Part shown: piece by piece, positions 1 to 8,421 of the stretch | How the letters are laid out: the number at the start of each line of letters is the position of its first letter | How positions within the stretch are numbered: position 1 is the first letter of the stretch | Assembly (NCBI RefSeq): GCF_004340905.1 | Contig: NZ_SLXD01000016.1 | Coordinates: 51,440 to 115,439 of the forward strand | DNA: 64,000 nucleotides | Direction of reading: 5' to 3' | Origin: Rubrivivax gelatinosus | GTDB lineage: Bacteria; Pseudomonadota; Gammaproteobacteria; Burkholderiales; Burkholderiaceae_C | Program-made: the position numbers and the translations under genes | Notes under the pieces: generated by a model | What the model was told of the DNA's origin: nothing | What the model saw: the letters and a program-made list of their open reading frames with translations, nothing else | The model's database searches: none

Positions 1-428
1 CCGGCAGCACCAGCGTGCGCCCACCGCCTTCGCGCCGCGCGGCCAGCGCCAGCGCCAGCGCGCCGCGCACCGGGCGCAGTTCGCCGGCCAGCGAGAGTTC
101 ACCGGCGAACTCGTTGGCCGCCAGCCGTGCGGCGTCGAGCACGCCGTCGGCGGCCAGGATGCCGAGTGCGATCGGCAGGTCGAAGCGGCCCGACTCCTTG
201 GGCAGGTCGGCCGGCGCCAGGTTGACCGTGATGCGCTTGTTGTGCGGGAACTGGAAGCCGCTGTGCTGCAAGGCCGCGCGCACGCGCTCGCGCGACTCCT
301 TGACTTCGGTATCCGCGAGGCCGACGAGCGTGAAACAAGGCAGCCCGTTGGCGAGCTGCACCTCGACGTGCACCGCCGGCGCGTCCAGCCCGTCGAGCGC
401 TCGGCTCGCCACCACCGCCAAGCTCATC
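1..428 (-). CDS. comM: ComM/YifB family Mg-chelatase-like ATPase, 5' part only
   Basis: Only the first 142 codons are in the window; the gene runs off the left edge. The ATG is the reverse complement of CAT at 426-428. The protein begins MSLAVVASRALDGLDAP and contains VGLADTEVKESRERVRAA and NLAPADLPKESGRFDLPIA, the conserved N-terminal blocks of the ComM/YifB family (a ribosomal S5-fold domain ahead of the Mg-chelatase AAA+ module). Known family members are hexameric helicases that promote branch migration when DNA taken up by natural transformation is integrated. The Walker motifs and C-terminal domain lie outside the window, so completeness cannot be judged. It is transcribed away from glnK, so the gap to its right holds the upstream regions of both. 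Confidence 0.92.
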
Positions 429-499
429 TGCCGCCTCCCCGCGGCGATTGTCCGGGCCGCGGACGGCGCGCACGCGGCGGCGGCCTCGCACCAAGGGAG

Positions 500-531
500 T
501 GCACCAAAAGAGGGATGCACGGCGCCGTGCA
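500..531. promoter_or_regulatory. NtrC-like half-sites and a perfect 16-bp dyad
   Basis: TGCACC lies at 500-505 and a perfect palindrome TGCACGGCGCCGTGCA at 516-531. Both resemble the TGCAC...GTGCA arms of NtrC enhancer sites, although the palindrome spacing is one base shorter than the usual 17-bp site. They lie 57-88 bp upstream of the sigma-54 type promoter, a reasonable enhancer distance. The link to NtrC is inference from position and sequence. Confidence 0.5.
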
Positions 532-587
532 TCGCATGGAAGCCGGCCGCAGCCCGGTTCACCCCGGCTGTAACCGTTTGTGGTCAC

Positions 588-603
588 TGGCATGGAAGCT
601 GCA
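588..603 (+). promoter_or_regulatory. Sigma-54 (RpoN) type promoter of glnK-amtB
   Basis: TGGCAT, five bases, then CTGCA places the GG and GC doublets exactly 12 bases apart, as in the -24/-12 consensus TGGCAC-N5-TTGCA. Nitrogen-limitation control of glnK-amtB by RpoN and NtrC is well established in proteobacteria. The predicted start would leave a leader of about 210 bases before the glnK ATG. Confidence 0.72.
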
Positions 604-827
604 GTAGGCGCCTTGGCACTCGCACCTCCGCACTCCAGCCCCTCATGAAGAGACTGATCCCGGCCGGCCCCGACACCGCAGCGACTCCCGCGGTGCAGGC
701 GACGGACCGCGCGCATCCGGTGCCGAAGCACACCCCCGTCGCCACGGCCGGCCACGTCCGCACGGCGCGCTCCGGCGCGGCGTCGGCGGGCGGGCACACG
801 CAACCCTAGAGGACCAGAGGACCGACC

Positions 828-1166
828 ATGAAGATGGTGACCGCGATCGTCAAACCGTTCAAGCTCGATGAAGTGCGCGAGGCCCTCAGCGGCATCGGCG
901 TTCAGGGCATCACCGTGACCGAGGTGAAAGGCTTCGGGCGCCAGAAGGGCCACACCGAGCTCTACCGCGGCGCGGAGTACGTCGTCGACTTCCTGCCCAA
1001 GGTGAAGATCGAAGCCGCCGTCGACGAAGCCATCGTCGACCGCGTCATCGAGGCGATCGAAGGCGCTGCCCGCACCGGCAAGATCGGCGACGGCAAGATC
1101 TTCGTCAGCTCGCTCGAGCAGGTGGTTCGCATCCGGACCGGCGAAACCGGCACCGACGCCCTCTGA
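828..1166 (+). CDS. glnK: PII nitrogen regulatory protein GlnK/GlnB
   Basis: The 112-residue protein is a trimeric PII signal protein that reads 2-oxoglutarate, ATP/ADP and glutamine status. Its T-loop contains Tyr51 in RGAEYVVDF, the uridylylation target of GlnD, and the B-loop TGKIGDGK spans residues 83-90. Length is that of the family. It lies 38 bp upstream of amtB, and the glnK-amtB pairing implies that it binds and blocks the ammonium channel when nitrogen is plentiful. GlnB and GlnK cannot be told apart by length, so the symbol rests on the amtB neighbour. Expression is probably nitrogen-controlled through the sigma-54 type promoter upstream. Confidence 0.95.
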   Translation: MKMVTAIVKPFKLDEVREALSGIGVQGITVTEVKGFGRQKGHTELYRGAEYVVDFLPKVKIEAAVDEAIVDRVIEAIEGAARTGKIGDGKIFVSSLEQVVRIRTGETGTDAL

Positions 1167-1204
1167 AGGCGCGACCCGAGACCAACCCGAGATACCACCC
1201 CATC

Positions 1205-2716
1205 ATGAAGAAACTGCTCTCGATCCTGGCCGTAGGGCTCGCGCTCCTGGGCTCGGTGGACCTGGCGCTGGCCCAGGACGCCGCCTCGGCCGCTGCCGCC
1301 GCCTCCGACGCCGTCGCCGCCGCACCCGCCGAAGCCGCTTCCGCGGTGGCCGAGGCCGCCGCCGAAGCCGCCCCGGCCGTCGCCGCCCCGGTGCCCAACA
1401 AGGGCGACGTCTGCTGGATGCTCGTCTCGACGCTGCTGGTGATCATGATGTCGATCCCCGGCCTGGCCCTCTTCTACGGCGGCCTGGTGCGCAGCAAGAA
1501 CATGCTGTCGGTGCTGATGCAGGTGTTCGTCACCTTCTCGCTGATCACCGTGCTGTGGGTCGTCTACGGCTACAGCCTGGCGTTCTCCGAGGGCAACGCC
1601 TTCATCGGCGGCTTCGACCGGCTGTTCCTGAAGGGCATCTTCGACCCCGCGACCGGCGCGTTCGCGATGGGTGCGACCTTCAGCAAGGGCGTCGTGATCC
1701 CCGAGATCGTGTTCGTCGCCTTCCAGGCCACGTTCGCGGCCATCACCTGCGGCCTGATCGTCGGCGCCTTCGCCGAACGCGTGAAGTTCTCCGCCGTGCT
1801 GCTGTTCATGGTGCTGTGGTTCACCTTCAGCTACACGCCGATCGCCCACATGGTCTGGTACTGGATGGGCCCGGACGCCTACACCGGCCCTGAAGTCGTC
1901 GACGCGATGAACGCCAAGGCCGGCCTGCTGTGGCAGTGGGGCGCGCTGGACTTCGCCGGCGGCACCGTGGTGCACATCAACGCCGCCGTCGCCGGCCTGG
2001 TCGGCGCCTACATGATCGGCAAGCGCATCGGCTACGGCAAGGAAGCCATGGCCCCGCACAACCTGACGATGACCATGGTCGGCGCCTCGCTGCTGTGGGT
2101 CGGCTGGTTCGGCTTCAACGCCGGCTCGGCGCTGGAAGCGGGCAACAGCGCCGCGCTGGCCTTCCTGAACACCTTCTCCGCCACCGCCGCCGCGGTGCTG
2201 GCCTGGTGCATCGGCGAGGCGCTGATGAAGGGCAAGGCCTCGATGCTGGGTGCCGCCTCGGGTGCCGTCGCCGGCCTCGTGGCGATCACGCCGGCCGCGG
2301 GCAACGTCGGCATCATCGGCGGCCTGGTCATCGGCTTCATCGCCGGCTTCGCCTGCCTGTGGGGTGTCAACGGCCTGAAGAAGCTGCTCGGCGCGGACGA
2401 CTCGCTGGACGTGTTCGGCGTGCACGGCGTCGGCGGCATCGTCGGCGCGCTGCTCACCGGCGTGTTCAACAACCAGGCGCTCGGCGGCCCGGGCCTGGTG
2501 ACCGACTGGGTCACCGCCACGGTCGGCTCCAACGACATCCTGGCGCAGGTGCTGATCCAGGCCAAGGCGGTCGGCGTGACCATCGTCTGGTCGGCCGTCG
2601 TCGCCGCGGTCTCCTACAAGATCGTCGACCTGACGATCGGCCTGCGGGTGCCGGAAGAAGAGGAACGCGAAGGTCTGGACATCACCTCGCACGGCGAGAC
2701 GGCGTACAACAAGTAA
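1205..2716 (+). CDS. amtB: Ammonium transporter AmtB
   Basis: This 503-residue inner-membrane Amt/Mep/Rh channel moves ammonium into the cell. A cleavable signal peptide (about residues 1-23, ending ALAQ) is followed by an Ala/Glu-rich low-complexity segment of about 40 residues and then eleven hydrophobic helices. The conserved Asp249 (in GALDFAGG) and the twin pore histidines His257 (VVHINA) and His407 (VFGVHGVGG) match E. coli Asp160, His168 and His318. It is co-transcribed with glnK and ends in front of a perfect intrinsic terminator, so glnK-amtB is a closed two-gene unit. Confidence 0.96.
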   Translation: MKKLLSILAVGLALLGSVDLALAQDAASAAAAASDAVAAAPAEAASAVAEAAAEAAPAVAAPVPNKGDVCWMLVSTLLVIMMSIPGLALFYGGLVRSKNMLSVLMQVFVTFSLITVLWVVYGYSLAFSEGNAFIGGFDRLFLKGIFDPATGAFAMGATFSKGVVIPEIVFVAFQATFAAITCGLIVGAFAERVKFSAVLLFMVLWFTFSYTPIAHMVWYWMGPDAYTGPEVVDAMNAKAGLLWQWGALDFAGGTVVHINAAVAGLVGAYMIGKRIGYGKEAMAPHNLTMTMVGASLLWVGWFGFNAGSALEAGNSAALAFLNTFSATAAAVLAWCIGEALMKGKASMLGAASGAVAGLVAITPAAGNVGIIGGLVIGFIAGFACLWGVNGLKKLLGADDSLDVFGVHGVGGIVGALLTGVFNNQALGGPGLVTDWVTATVGSNDILAQVLIQAKAVGVTIVWSAVVAAVSYKIVDLTIGLRVPEEEEREGLDITSHGETAYNK

Positions 2717-2735
2717 GCCGACTTGCACGACACCA

Positions 2736-2763
2736 GGGCCGCCTTCGGGCGGCCCTTTTTCTT
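2736..2763 (+). terminator. Intrinsic terminator after amtB
   Basis: A perfect 8-bp GC stem, GGGCCGCC (2736-2743) with GGCGGCCC (2748-2755), closes a TTCG loop and is followed directly by TTTTTCTT. It separates glnK-amtB from gshA. Confidence 0.93.
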
Positions 2764-2859
2764 GTCGGCGACGACTGCGCGGCGGATGAAGGCGGTGCTT
2801 GCGCTTCGCCGCGCCGCCCCCGCGTGCCAGAATTTCCGCCCAACCTCCCCCGCCTGGCC

Positions 2860-4155
2860 ATGGTCCCCAATCTCGTCACCGCCCTCACCGGCCCGATCAA
2901 CGAGCTCGAGGCGCGCGTCCTGGAGTCGATGCCGGCGATCGAACGCTGGTTCCGGCTCGAATGGATGGAGCACACGCCTCCGTTCTACACCTCGGTGGAC
3001 CTGCGCAACGCCGGCTTCAAGCTCGCGCCGGTCGACACCAACCTCTTCCCCGGCAGCTTCAACCACCTGACGCCGCAGATGCTGCCGCTGGCGGTGCAGG
3101 CGGCGATGGCGGCGATCGAGAAGATCTGCCCCGAAGCCAAGAACCTGCTGCTGATCCCCGAGCGCCACACGCGCAGCCCCGAGTACCTCGCCAACCTGCA
3201 GTGCCTGATCCAGGTCTTCAACCAGGCCGGCCTGAACGTGCGCCTGGGCTCGCTGGACGAGGAGCTGAAGGCGCCGGTGCCGCTGGCGCTGCCCGACGGC
3301 GGCGAGCTGCTGCTCGAGCCGCTGCTGCGCGCCCGGGGCCGCCTGGGGCTCAAGGACTTCGATCCCTGCACGATCCTGCTGAACAACGACCTGTCGGCGG
3401 GCACGCCGGCGATCCTCGAAGACCTGCACCAGCAGTACCTGCTGCCGCCGCTGCACGCCGGCTGGGGCGTGCGGCGCAAGAGCCGGCACTTCCGCAGCTA
3501 CGAGGAAGTCGCCAAGAAGTTCGCCAAGCTGCTGGGCATGGACCCCTGGCTGATCAACCCGATGTTCGGCCAGTGCGGCCAGGTCGACTTCGGCGAGGCC
3601 ACCGGCCTGGAGTGCGTGCAGTCGGCCGCCGACCAGCTGCTGGCCAAGGTGCGCCGCAAGTACAAGGAATACGGCATCACCGAGAAGCCCTTCGTCGTCG
3701 TGAAGGCCGACAACGGCACCTACGGCATGGGCGTGATGACGGTGCGCGACGCCAAGGAGCTCGACGAGCTGAGCCGGCGCACGCGCGAGCGCATGAGCGT
3801 CGCCAAGGACGGCCAGCCCATCGGCGAGGTCATCATCCAGGAAGGCGTGCCGACGCACGAACGCGTGGCCGACGCCGCCGCCGAGCCGGTGGTCTGCATG
3901 ATCGACCGCTACGTCGTCGGCGGCTTCTACCGCGTGCACGGCGAACGCGGCATCGACGAGAACCTCAACGCGCCGGGCTCGGACGTCGTGCCGCTGGCCT
4001 TCGCCGAGTCCAACCAGCTGCCGCGGCCGGGCGCCAAGCCGGGCGCCAGCGCGCCCAACCGCTTCTACATGTACGGCGTCATCGGCCGCCTGGCGATGCT
4101 GGCCGCGTCCTACGAGCTCGAAGCCACCGATCCCGACGCCGAGATCTACGAGTAG
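2860..4155 (+). CDS. gshA: Glutamate-cysteine ligase
   Basis: The product (431 aa) is the first enzyme of glutathione synthesis, joining glutamate and cysteine with ATP. It belongs to the compact glutamate-cysteine ligase family found in betaproteobacteria and Acidithiobacillus, not the E. coli type. Recognisable blocks are VDTNLFPGSFNHL near residue 65, LLIPERHTRSPEYL and VVVKADNGTYGMGV. The last has the look of an ATP-binding loop. The frame stays open far upstream inside amtB, but the ATG at 2860 after the terminator gives a normal N-terminus (MVPNLVTALTGPINELEARV). gshB lies 3.3 kb downstream, separated by kup and a BenE-type transporter. Confidence 0.93.
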   Translation: MVPNLVTALTGPINELEARVLESMPAIERWFRLEWMEHTPPFYTSVDLRNAGFKLAPVDTNLFPGSFNHLTPQMLPLAVQAAMAAIEKICPEAKNLLLIPERHTRSPEYLANLQCLIQVFNQAGLNVRLGSLDEELKAPVPLALPDGGELLLEPLLRARGRLGLKDFDPCTILLNNDLSAGTPAILEDLHQQYLLPPLHAGWGVRRKSRHFRSYEEVAKKFAKLLGMDPWLINPMFGQCGQVDFGEATGLECVQSAADQLLAKVRRKYKEYGITEKPFVVVKADNGTYGMGVMTVRDAKELDELSRRTRERMSVAKDGQPIGEVIIQEGVPTHERVADAAAEPVVCMIDRYVVGGFYRVHGERGIDENLNAPGSDVVPLAFAESNQLPRPGAKPGASAPNRFYMYGVIGRLAMLAASYELEATDPDAEIYE

Positions 4156-4169
4156 CCGAGCCCGGCCCT

Positions 4170-4191
4170 GCGGCGTGCGCGCGCACGCCGC
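4170..4191. repeat. Perfect 22-bp palindrome between gshA and kup
   Basis: GCGGCGTGCGC is followed directly by its reverse complement GCGCACGCCGC. As RNA this would fold into a very stable hairpin, but no T-run follows, so it is not a standard intrinsic terminator. It lies 14 bases after the gshA stop codon. Confidence 0.6.
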
Positions 4192-4245
4192 GCCGGCATT
4201 CGATACGATCGCGCCGCACTGCGCGGCCGCGACGGCCGTCGTCTC

Positions 4246-6132
4246 GTGACCCCGCACCCGCCCACACCCCGCACGCCCGCCGCCCTCGCCACGCTCACGC
4301 TCGGCGCGCTGGGTGTCGTCTACGGCGACATCGGCACCAGCCCGCTGTACGCGCTGAAGGAGGTGTTCCACGCCGGGCACGTGCCGATGTCGCGCGAGAA
4401 CATCCTCGGCGTGCTGTCGCTGATCTTCTGGACGATGACGATCATCGTCTCGCTGAAATACGTGCTGCTGATCCTGCGCGCCGACAACCGCGGCGAAGGC
4501 GGCCTGATCGCGATGCTGGCGCTGGCGACGACGGCGGTGGCCGAGAAGCCCCGGCTGCGCAGCGTCCTGCTGGCGCTGGGCATGTTCGGCACCGCGATCT
4601 TCTACGGCGACGGCGTCATCACGCCGGCGGTCTCGGTGCTGTCGGCCGTCGAGGGGCTGGAGGTCGCCGCGCCCCAGCTCGAACACTGGGTGGTGCCGAT
4701 CACGCTGATCGTGCTGACCGGCCTGTTCACGGTGCAGCGGTTCGGCACCGGCGGCATCGGCCGCGCCTTCGGGCCGGTGACGATGGTCTGGTTCGCGGTG
4801 CTCATCCTGCTGGGCGCGCCGCAGATCGCCGAGCACCCGACGGTGCTGGTGGCGATGCTGCCGAGCTACGCGCTGCACTTCATCGTCGACCAGCCGCTGA
4901 TCGCCTTCATCGCGCTGGGCTCGGTGGTGCTGGTGGTCACCGGCGGCGAGGCGCTCTACGCCGACCTGGGCCACTTCGGCAAGCTGCCGATCCGCATCGC
5001 CTGGTACGGGCTGGTGGCACCGGCGCTGGTGATCAACTACTTCGGCCAGGGCGCGCTGCTGCTGGAAGACCCGACGGCCGTCGAGAACCCCTTCTTCCTG
5101 CTCGCGCCCGGCTGGGCGCGGCTGCCGCTGGTGTTCCTGGCGACGGCGGCCACCGTCATCGCCTCGCAGGCGCTGATCACCGCGGCCTTCTCGGTCACCA
5201 AGCAGGCGATCCAGCTCGGCCTGCTGCCGCGGCTGCGCGTGGTGCACACCTCGGTGCGCGACACCGGCCAGATCTACGTGCCCTTCGTGAACTGGAGCCT
5301 GTACGCCTGCATCGTGCTGGCCGTCGGGCTGTTCGGCAGCTCGTCCAAGCTGGCCGCGGCCTACGGCATCACGGTGACGCTGGACATGACGATCACGACG
5401 ATCATGACCTTCTTCGTGATCCGCTACGGCTGGAAGTACCCGCTGGCGCTGGCGCTCGGCGCCACCGGCTTCTTCCTCGCGATCGACATCAGCTTCTTCG
5501 CCTCCAACGTGCTCAAGCTGCTGGCCGGTGGCTGGTTCCCGCTGGTCATCGGCATCGCGATGTTCACGCTGATGCGCACCTGGGTCGACGGCCGGCGGCT
5601 GGTGGCCGAACGCCTGCGCGACGAGGCCATCGACCTGAGGAGTTTCCTCGAGGCGGTGTTCGTCAGCCCGCCGACGCGGGTGTCGGGCACTGCGGTCTTC
5701 CTGTCCGGAGAAGCCGGGCTGACGCCCAACGCGCTGATGCACAACCTGAAGCACAACAAGGTGCTGCACGAGTACAACGTCTTCGTCACCGTGCAGCACC
5801 ACGAGGTGCCCTGGATCGGCTTCGACAAGCGGCTGGAAGTCGAGCCGCTGGGCCACCGCTGCTGGCAGGTGCGGCTGCACTTCGGCTTCATGAACGACCC
5901 CGACGTGCCCGAGGCGCTGAAGCTGCTGGAGGCCCGCGGCGTGCCGCTGGACGAGATGGAGACGAGCTACTTCCTGTCGCGCGACGCGGTGATCCCGACC
6001 TTCGGCGGGGGCATGGCGCTGTGGCGCGAAAAACTCTTCGCCAGCATGCACCGCAACGCAGCGGCGGCCGGCGACTTCCTGAACCTGCCCGCCAACCGCA
6101 TCGTGGAGCTGGGGGCGAAAGTCGAGATATGA
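4246..6132 (+). CDS. kup: Low-affinity potassium transporter Kup
   Basis: This 628-residue inner-membrane K+/H+ symporter of the KUP/HAK family starts at a GTG. The GTG is preferred because the family signature LGALGVVYGDIGTSPLYALK follows within 20 residues, as in E. coli Kup. About twelve hydrophobic helices occupy residues 15-450, with DNRGEGG in the first cytoplasmic loop and a soluble C-terminal domain of about 170 residues. Length is typical. It sits between gshA and gshB. A functional link is possible, because in E. coli glutathione gates the Kef potassium efflux systems, but that link here is inference. Confidence 0.95.
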   Translation: MTPHPPTPRTPAALATLTLGALGVVYGDIGTSPLYALKEVFHAGHVPMSRENILGVLSLIFWTMTIIVSLKYVLLILRADNRGEGGLIAMLALATTAVAEKPRLRSVLLALGMFGTAIFYGDGVITPAVSVLSAVEGLEVAAPQLEHWVVPITLIVLTGLFTVQRFGTGGIGRAFGPVTMVWFAVLILLGAPQIAEHPTVLVAMLPSYALHFIVDQPLIAFIALGSVVLVVTGGEALYADLGHFGKLPIRIAWYGLVAPALVINYFGQGALLLEDPTAVENPFFLLAPGWARLPLVFLATAATVIASQALITAAFSVTKQAIQLGLLPRLRVVHTSVRDTGQIYVPFVNWSLYACIVLAVGLFGSSSKLAAAYGITVTLDMTITTIMTFFVIRYGWKYPLALALGATGFFLAIDISFFASNVLKLLAGGWFPLVIGIAMFTLMRTWVDGRRLVAERLRDEAIDLRSFLEAVFVSPPTRVSGTAVFLSGEAGLTPNALMHNLKHNKVLHEYNVFVTVQHHEVPWIGFDKRLEVEPLGHRCWQVRLHFGFMNDPDVPEALKLLEARGVPLDEMETSYFLSRDAVIPTFGGGMALWREKLFASMHRNAAAAGDFLNLPANRIVELGAKVEI

Positions 6133-6142
6133 CGGCCTGGCT

Positions 6143-6227
6143 CCCTCGCCCCCGCAGGGGGAGAGGGTTGGGGTGAGGGGCGGCGGCGGCACCCTCACCC
6201 CAGCCCTCTGCCGCAAGCGGGAGAGGG
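6143..6227. repeat. REP-like imperfect inverted repeat downstream of kup
   Basis: Two arms of about 37 bp face each other across a GGC-rich spacer. The left arm runs from CCCTCGCCCCCGCAGGGGG and the right arm ends CCGCAAGCGGGAGAGGG. Each arm can also fold on itself. This 'CCCTC-CCCC-GCA-GGGG-GAGGG' design is a common intergenic palindromic element in GC-rich proteobacteria. It probably acts as a transcript-stabilising or terminating structure between kup and the next gene. Confidence 0.6.
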
Positions 6228-6268
6228 GGCAAGACGAATCCTGTATCGCCAACAGCGCCGCCATCTCC

Positions 6269-7462
6269 GTGCAACCGTCCCCAACACGCCACCGCCCGTC
6301 GCTGCGCGACCTGTCGCTGCCCGCCGTCGTCGCCGGCTTCGTTGCCGTGCTCGTGGGTTTCACGAGTTCGGTGGTCATCGTCTTCCAGGCGGCCGCGGCC
6401 TTCGGCGCCACGCCGGCGCAGACGGTGTCGTGGATGTGGGCGCTGGGCCTGGGCATGGGGCTCACCAGCGCCGGCTTGAGCCTCTGGTACCGCCAGCCGG
6501 TGCTCACCGCCTGGTCGACCCCCGGCGCGGCGCTGCTGGCCACCGCCGGCAGCGGTTTCTCGATGGGCGAGGCGGTCGGCGCCTTCGTGCTCTGCGCGCT
6601 GCTGATCACGGCCGCCGGCGCCAGCGGGCTGTTCGCGCGCGTGATGAACCGGCTGCCCCAGGCGCTGGCCGCGGCACTGCTGGCCGGCGTGCTGGCGCGT
6701 TTCGCCTTCGACGCCTTCGGCGCGATGCAGCACGAGTTCACGCTGGTCTTCGCGATGCTGCTGGCCTATCTCGCCGGGCGGCGCTGGTGGCCGCGTTACG
6801 CGGTGCCGGGCGTGCTCGCCGTCGGGGCCCTGATCGCCGCCGCACGCGGCCAGCTGCACCTGGGCGGCATCGAGTGGCAGTGGGCCCAGCCGGTGTTCAC
6901 GATGCCCGAGTTCAGCCTGGCCGCGACGATCGGCCTGGCGCTGCCCCTCTTCATCGTCACGATGGCCTCGCAGAACCTGCCGGGTGTCGCCGCGCAGCGC
7001 GCCGCGGGTTACGACACGCCGGTGTCGCCGGTGGTCACGACGACCGGGCTGGCCTCGCTGCTGCTGGCGCCGTTCGGCGGCTACGCGCTGAACCTGGCGG
7101 CGATCACGGCCGCGATCTGCATGGGCCGCGAAGCGCACGAAGACCCGGCGCGGCGCTACTGGGCCTCGACGATGGCCGGCCTGTTCTACGTCGTCGTCGG
7201 GCTGCTCGGTGGCGCCGTCGTCGGGCTGATCGCCGCCTTCCCGAAGGAGCTGGTGCTGGCGCTGGCCGGCTTCGCGCTGCTGGGCACGATCGGCAGCGGC
7301 CTGGCGATCGCGACGAAGGACGAGAAGAGCCGCGAGGCGGCGCTGATCACCTTCCTCGTCACCGCCAGCGGCCTGAGCCTGTGGGGCGTGGGTGCCGCCT
7401 TCTGGGGCGTGGTCGCCGGCGCCCTGGCGCTGGCCGTGCAACACTGGCGCCCCACCCGTTAG
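6269..7462 (+). CDS. BenE-family (benzoate/H+ symporter-like) membrane transporter
   Basis: The 397-residue integral membrane protein shows about twelve hydrophobic segments. Motifs of the BenE family are LTAWSTPGAALL near residue 90, TMASQNLPGVA and APFGGYALNLAAITAAICMG. BenE members import aromatic acids such as benzoate with protons, but many homologues have no proven substrate and no aromatic-degradation gene is nearby, so the substrate is unknown. I chose the GTG at 6269: the open frame further upstream crosses the palindromic repeat and encodes nothing family-like. It ends 11 bp before gshB, so the two may be co-transcribed. Confidence 0.82.
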   Translation: MQPSPTRHRPSLRDLSLPAVVAGFVAVLVGFTSSVVIVFQAAAAFGATPAQTVSWMWALGLGMGLTSAGLSLWYRQPVLTAWSTPGAALLATAGSGFSMGEAVGAFVLCALLITAAGASGLFARVMNRLPQALAAALLAGVLARFAFDAFGAMQHEFTLVFAMLLAYLAGRRWWPRYAVPGVLAVGALIAAARGQLHLGGIEWQWAQPVFTMPEFSLAATIGLALPLFIVTMASQNLPGVAAQRAAGYDTPVSPVVTTTGLASLLLAPFGGYALNLAAITAAICMGREAHEDPARRYWASTMAGLFYVVVGLLGGAVVGLIAAFPKELVLALAGFALLGTIGSGLAIATKDEKSREAALITFLVTASGLSLWGVGAAFWGVVAGALALAVQHWRPTR

Positions 7463-7473
7463 GACCCCTGCGC

Positions 7474-8421
7474 ATGGATCTGCTCTTCGTTGCCGACCCG
7501 CTGGAAGGCTTCAAGACCTACAAGGACAGCACCTTCGCGATGATGCGCGAGGCCGCGCGCCGCGGCCACGGCCTGCTGCACTGCGAAGCGCGTGCACTGC
7601 GCTGGCACAGCGGCGGCAGCGTCGTGGCGAGGACGCGCCGCATCGAGCTCAGCGGCGACGCGCACGACTGGTTCCGCGTCGTCGAGACCGCCGAGACGCG
7701 TGTCGCCGACACCGGCGCCGTGCTGATGCGCCAGGACCCGCCCTTCGACAGCGAGTACTTCTACGCCACGCACCTGCTCGGCCAGGCCGAACGCGAAGGC
7801 GCGCGAGTGTTCAACAAGCCGGCGGCGCTGCGCGATCACCCCGAGAAGCTGGCGATCATGGAGTTCCCGCAGTTCACGCCGCCGACGCTGGTGACACGCG
7901 ACGCCGCCGCCGTGCGCGCCTTCCACGCCGAGCACCGCGACATCATCCTCAAGCCGCTGGACGGCATGGGCGGCATGGGCATCTTCCGCGTCGGTGCCGA
8001 CGGCCTGAACCTGGGCAGCATCATCGAGACGCTGAACGCCGGCGGCACGCAGACGCTGATGGTCCAGCGCTACTTGCCCGAGATCGTGCACGGCGACAAA
8101 CGCGTGCTGATCATCGGCGGCCGGCCGGTGCCTTACGTGCTGGCGCGCATCCCGCAGGGCAGCGAGATCCGCGGCAACCTGGCCGCCGGCGGCAAGGGCG
8201 TGGCCCAGCCGCTGGCGCCGCGCGACCGCGAGATCGCCGAGGCCCTGGGGCCGGTGCTGGCCGCCCGCGGGCTGCTGCTCGTCGGCCTGGACGTGATCGG
8301 CGAACGCATCACCGAGATCAACGTCACCAGCCCGACCTGCTTCCAGGAGATCCAGCAGCAGACCGGCTTCGACGTCGCCGCGATGTTCATCGACGCCCTC
8401 GAAGCCGCCCTGGCGGCTTAA
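7474..8421 (+). CDS. gshB: Glutathione synthetase
   Basis: The 315-residue ATP-grasp enzyme adds glycine to gamma-glutamylcysteine, the last step of glutathione synthesis. Features are the N-terminal MDLLFVADPLEGFKTYKDST, the early RQDPPFDSEYFYATHLL block, the glycine-rich ATP loop LDGMGGMGIFRV around residue 168 and the C-terminal metal-site segment EINVTSPTCFQEI. Length matches the family. Its stop codon overlaps the convergent SHMT-like gene by four bases. It is probably transcribed with the BenE-type gene just upstream. Confidence 0.96.
   Translation: MDLLFVADPLEGFKTYKDSTFAMMREAARRGHGLLHCEARALRWHSGGSVVARTRRIELSGDAHDWFRVVETAETRVADTGAVLMRQDPPFDSEYFYATHLLGQAEREGARVFNKPAALRDHPEKLAIMEFPQFTPPTLVTRDAAAVRAFHAEHRDIILKPLDGMGGMGIFRVGADGLNLGSIIETLNAGGTQTLMVQRYLPEIVHGDKRVLIIGGRPVPYVLARIPQGSEIRGNLAAGGKGVAQPLAPRDREIAEALGPVLAARGLLLVGLDVIGERITEINVTSPTCFQEIQQQTGFDVAAMFIDALEAALAA

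Larger units (their letters stand above)
429..827. other. 399-bp intergenic region between comM and glnK
   Basis: No convincing gene was found here. The region holds NtrC-like dyads (500-531), a sigma-54 type promoter (588-603) and a leader of about 210 bases before glnK. In many Burkholderiales, ubiK and a TorF-like porin gene sit between comM and glnK; neither is recognisable here. That comparison is from memory of family gene order and not from the sequence. Confidence 0.6.

Noticed and set aside
614..630. Second sigma-54 half-site TGGCAC near glnK
   Set aside because: No GC doublet follows at the required 12-base distance, so only the 588-603 element is called.
962..2728. 588-codon minus-strand open frame opposite glnK-amtB
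   Set aside because: It is the mirror of a GC-rich coding region. The product is rich in Arg, Asp, His and Gly without any domain, and both plus-strand genes are certain.
2614..6741. 1375-codon minus-strand open frame opposite gshA, kup and the BenE-type gene
   Set aside because: Length is due to GC-biased third positions; the composition is Arg/His/Gln-rich and it lies over three recognised plus-strand genes.
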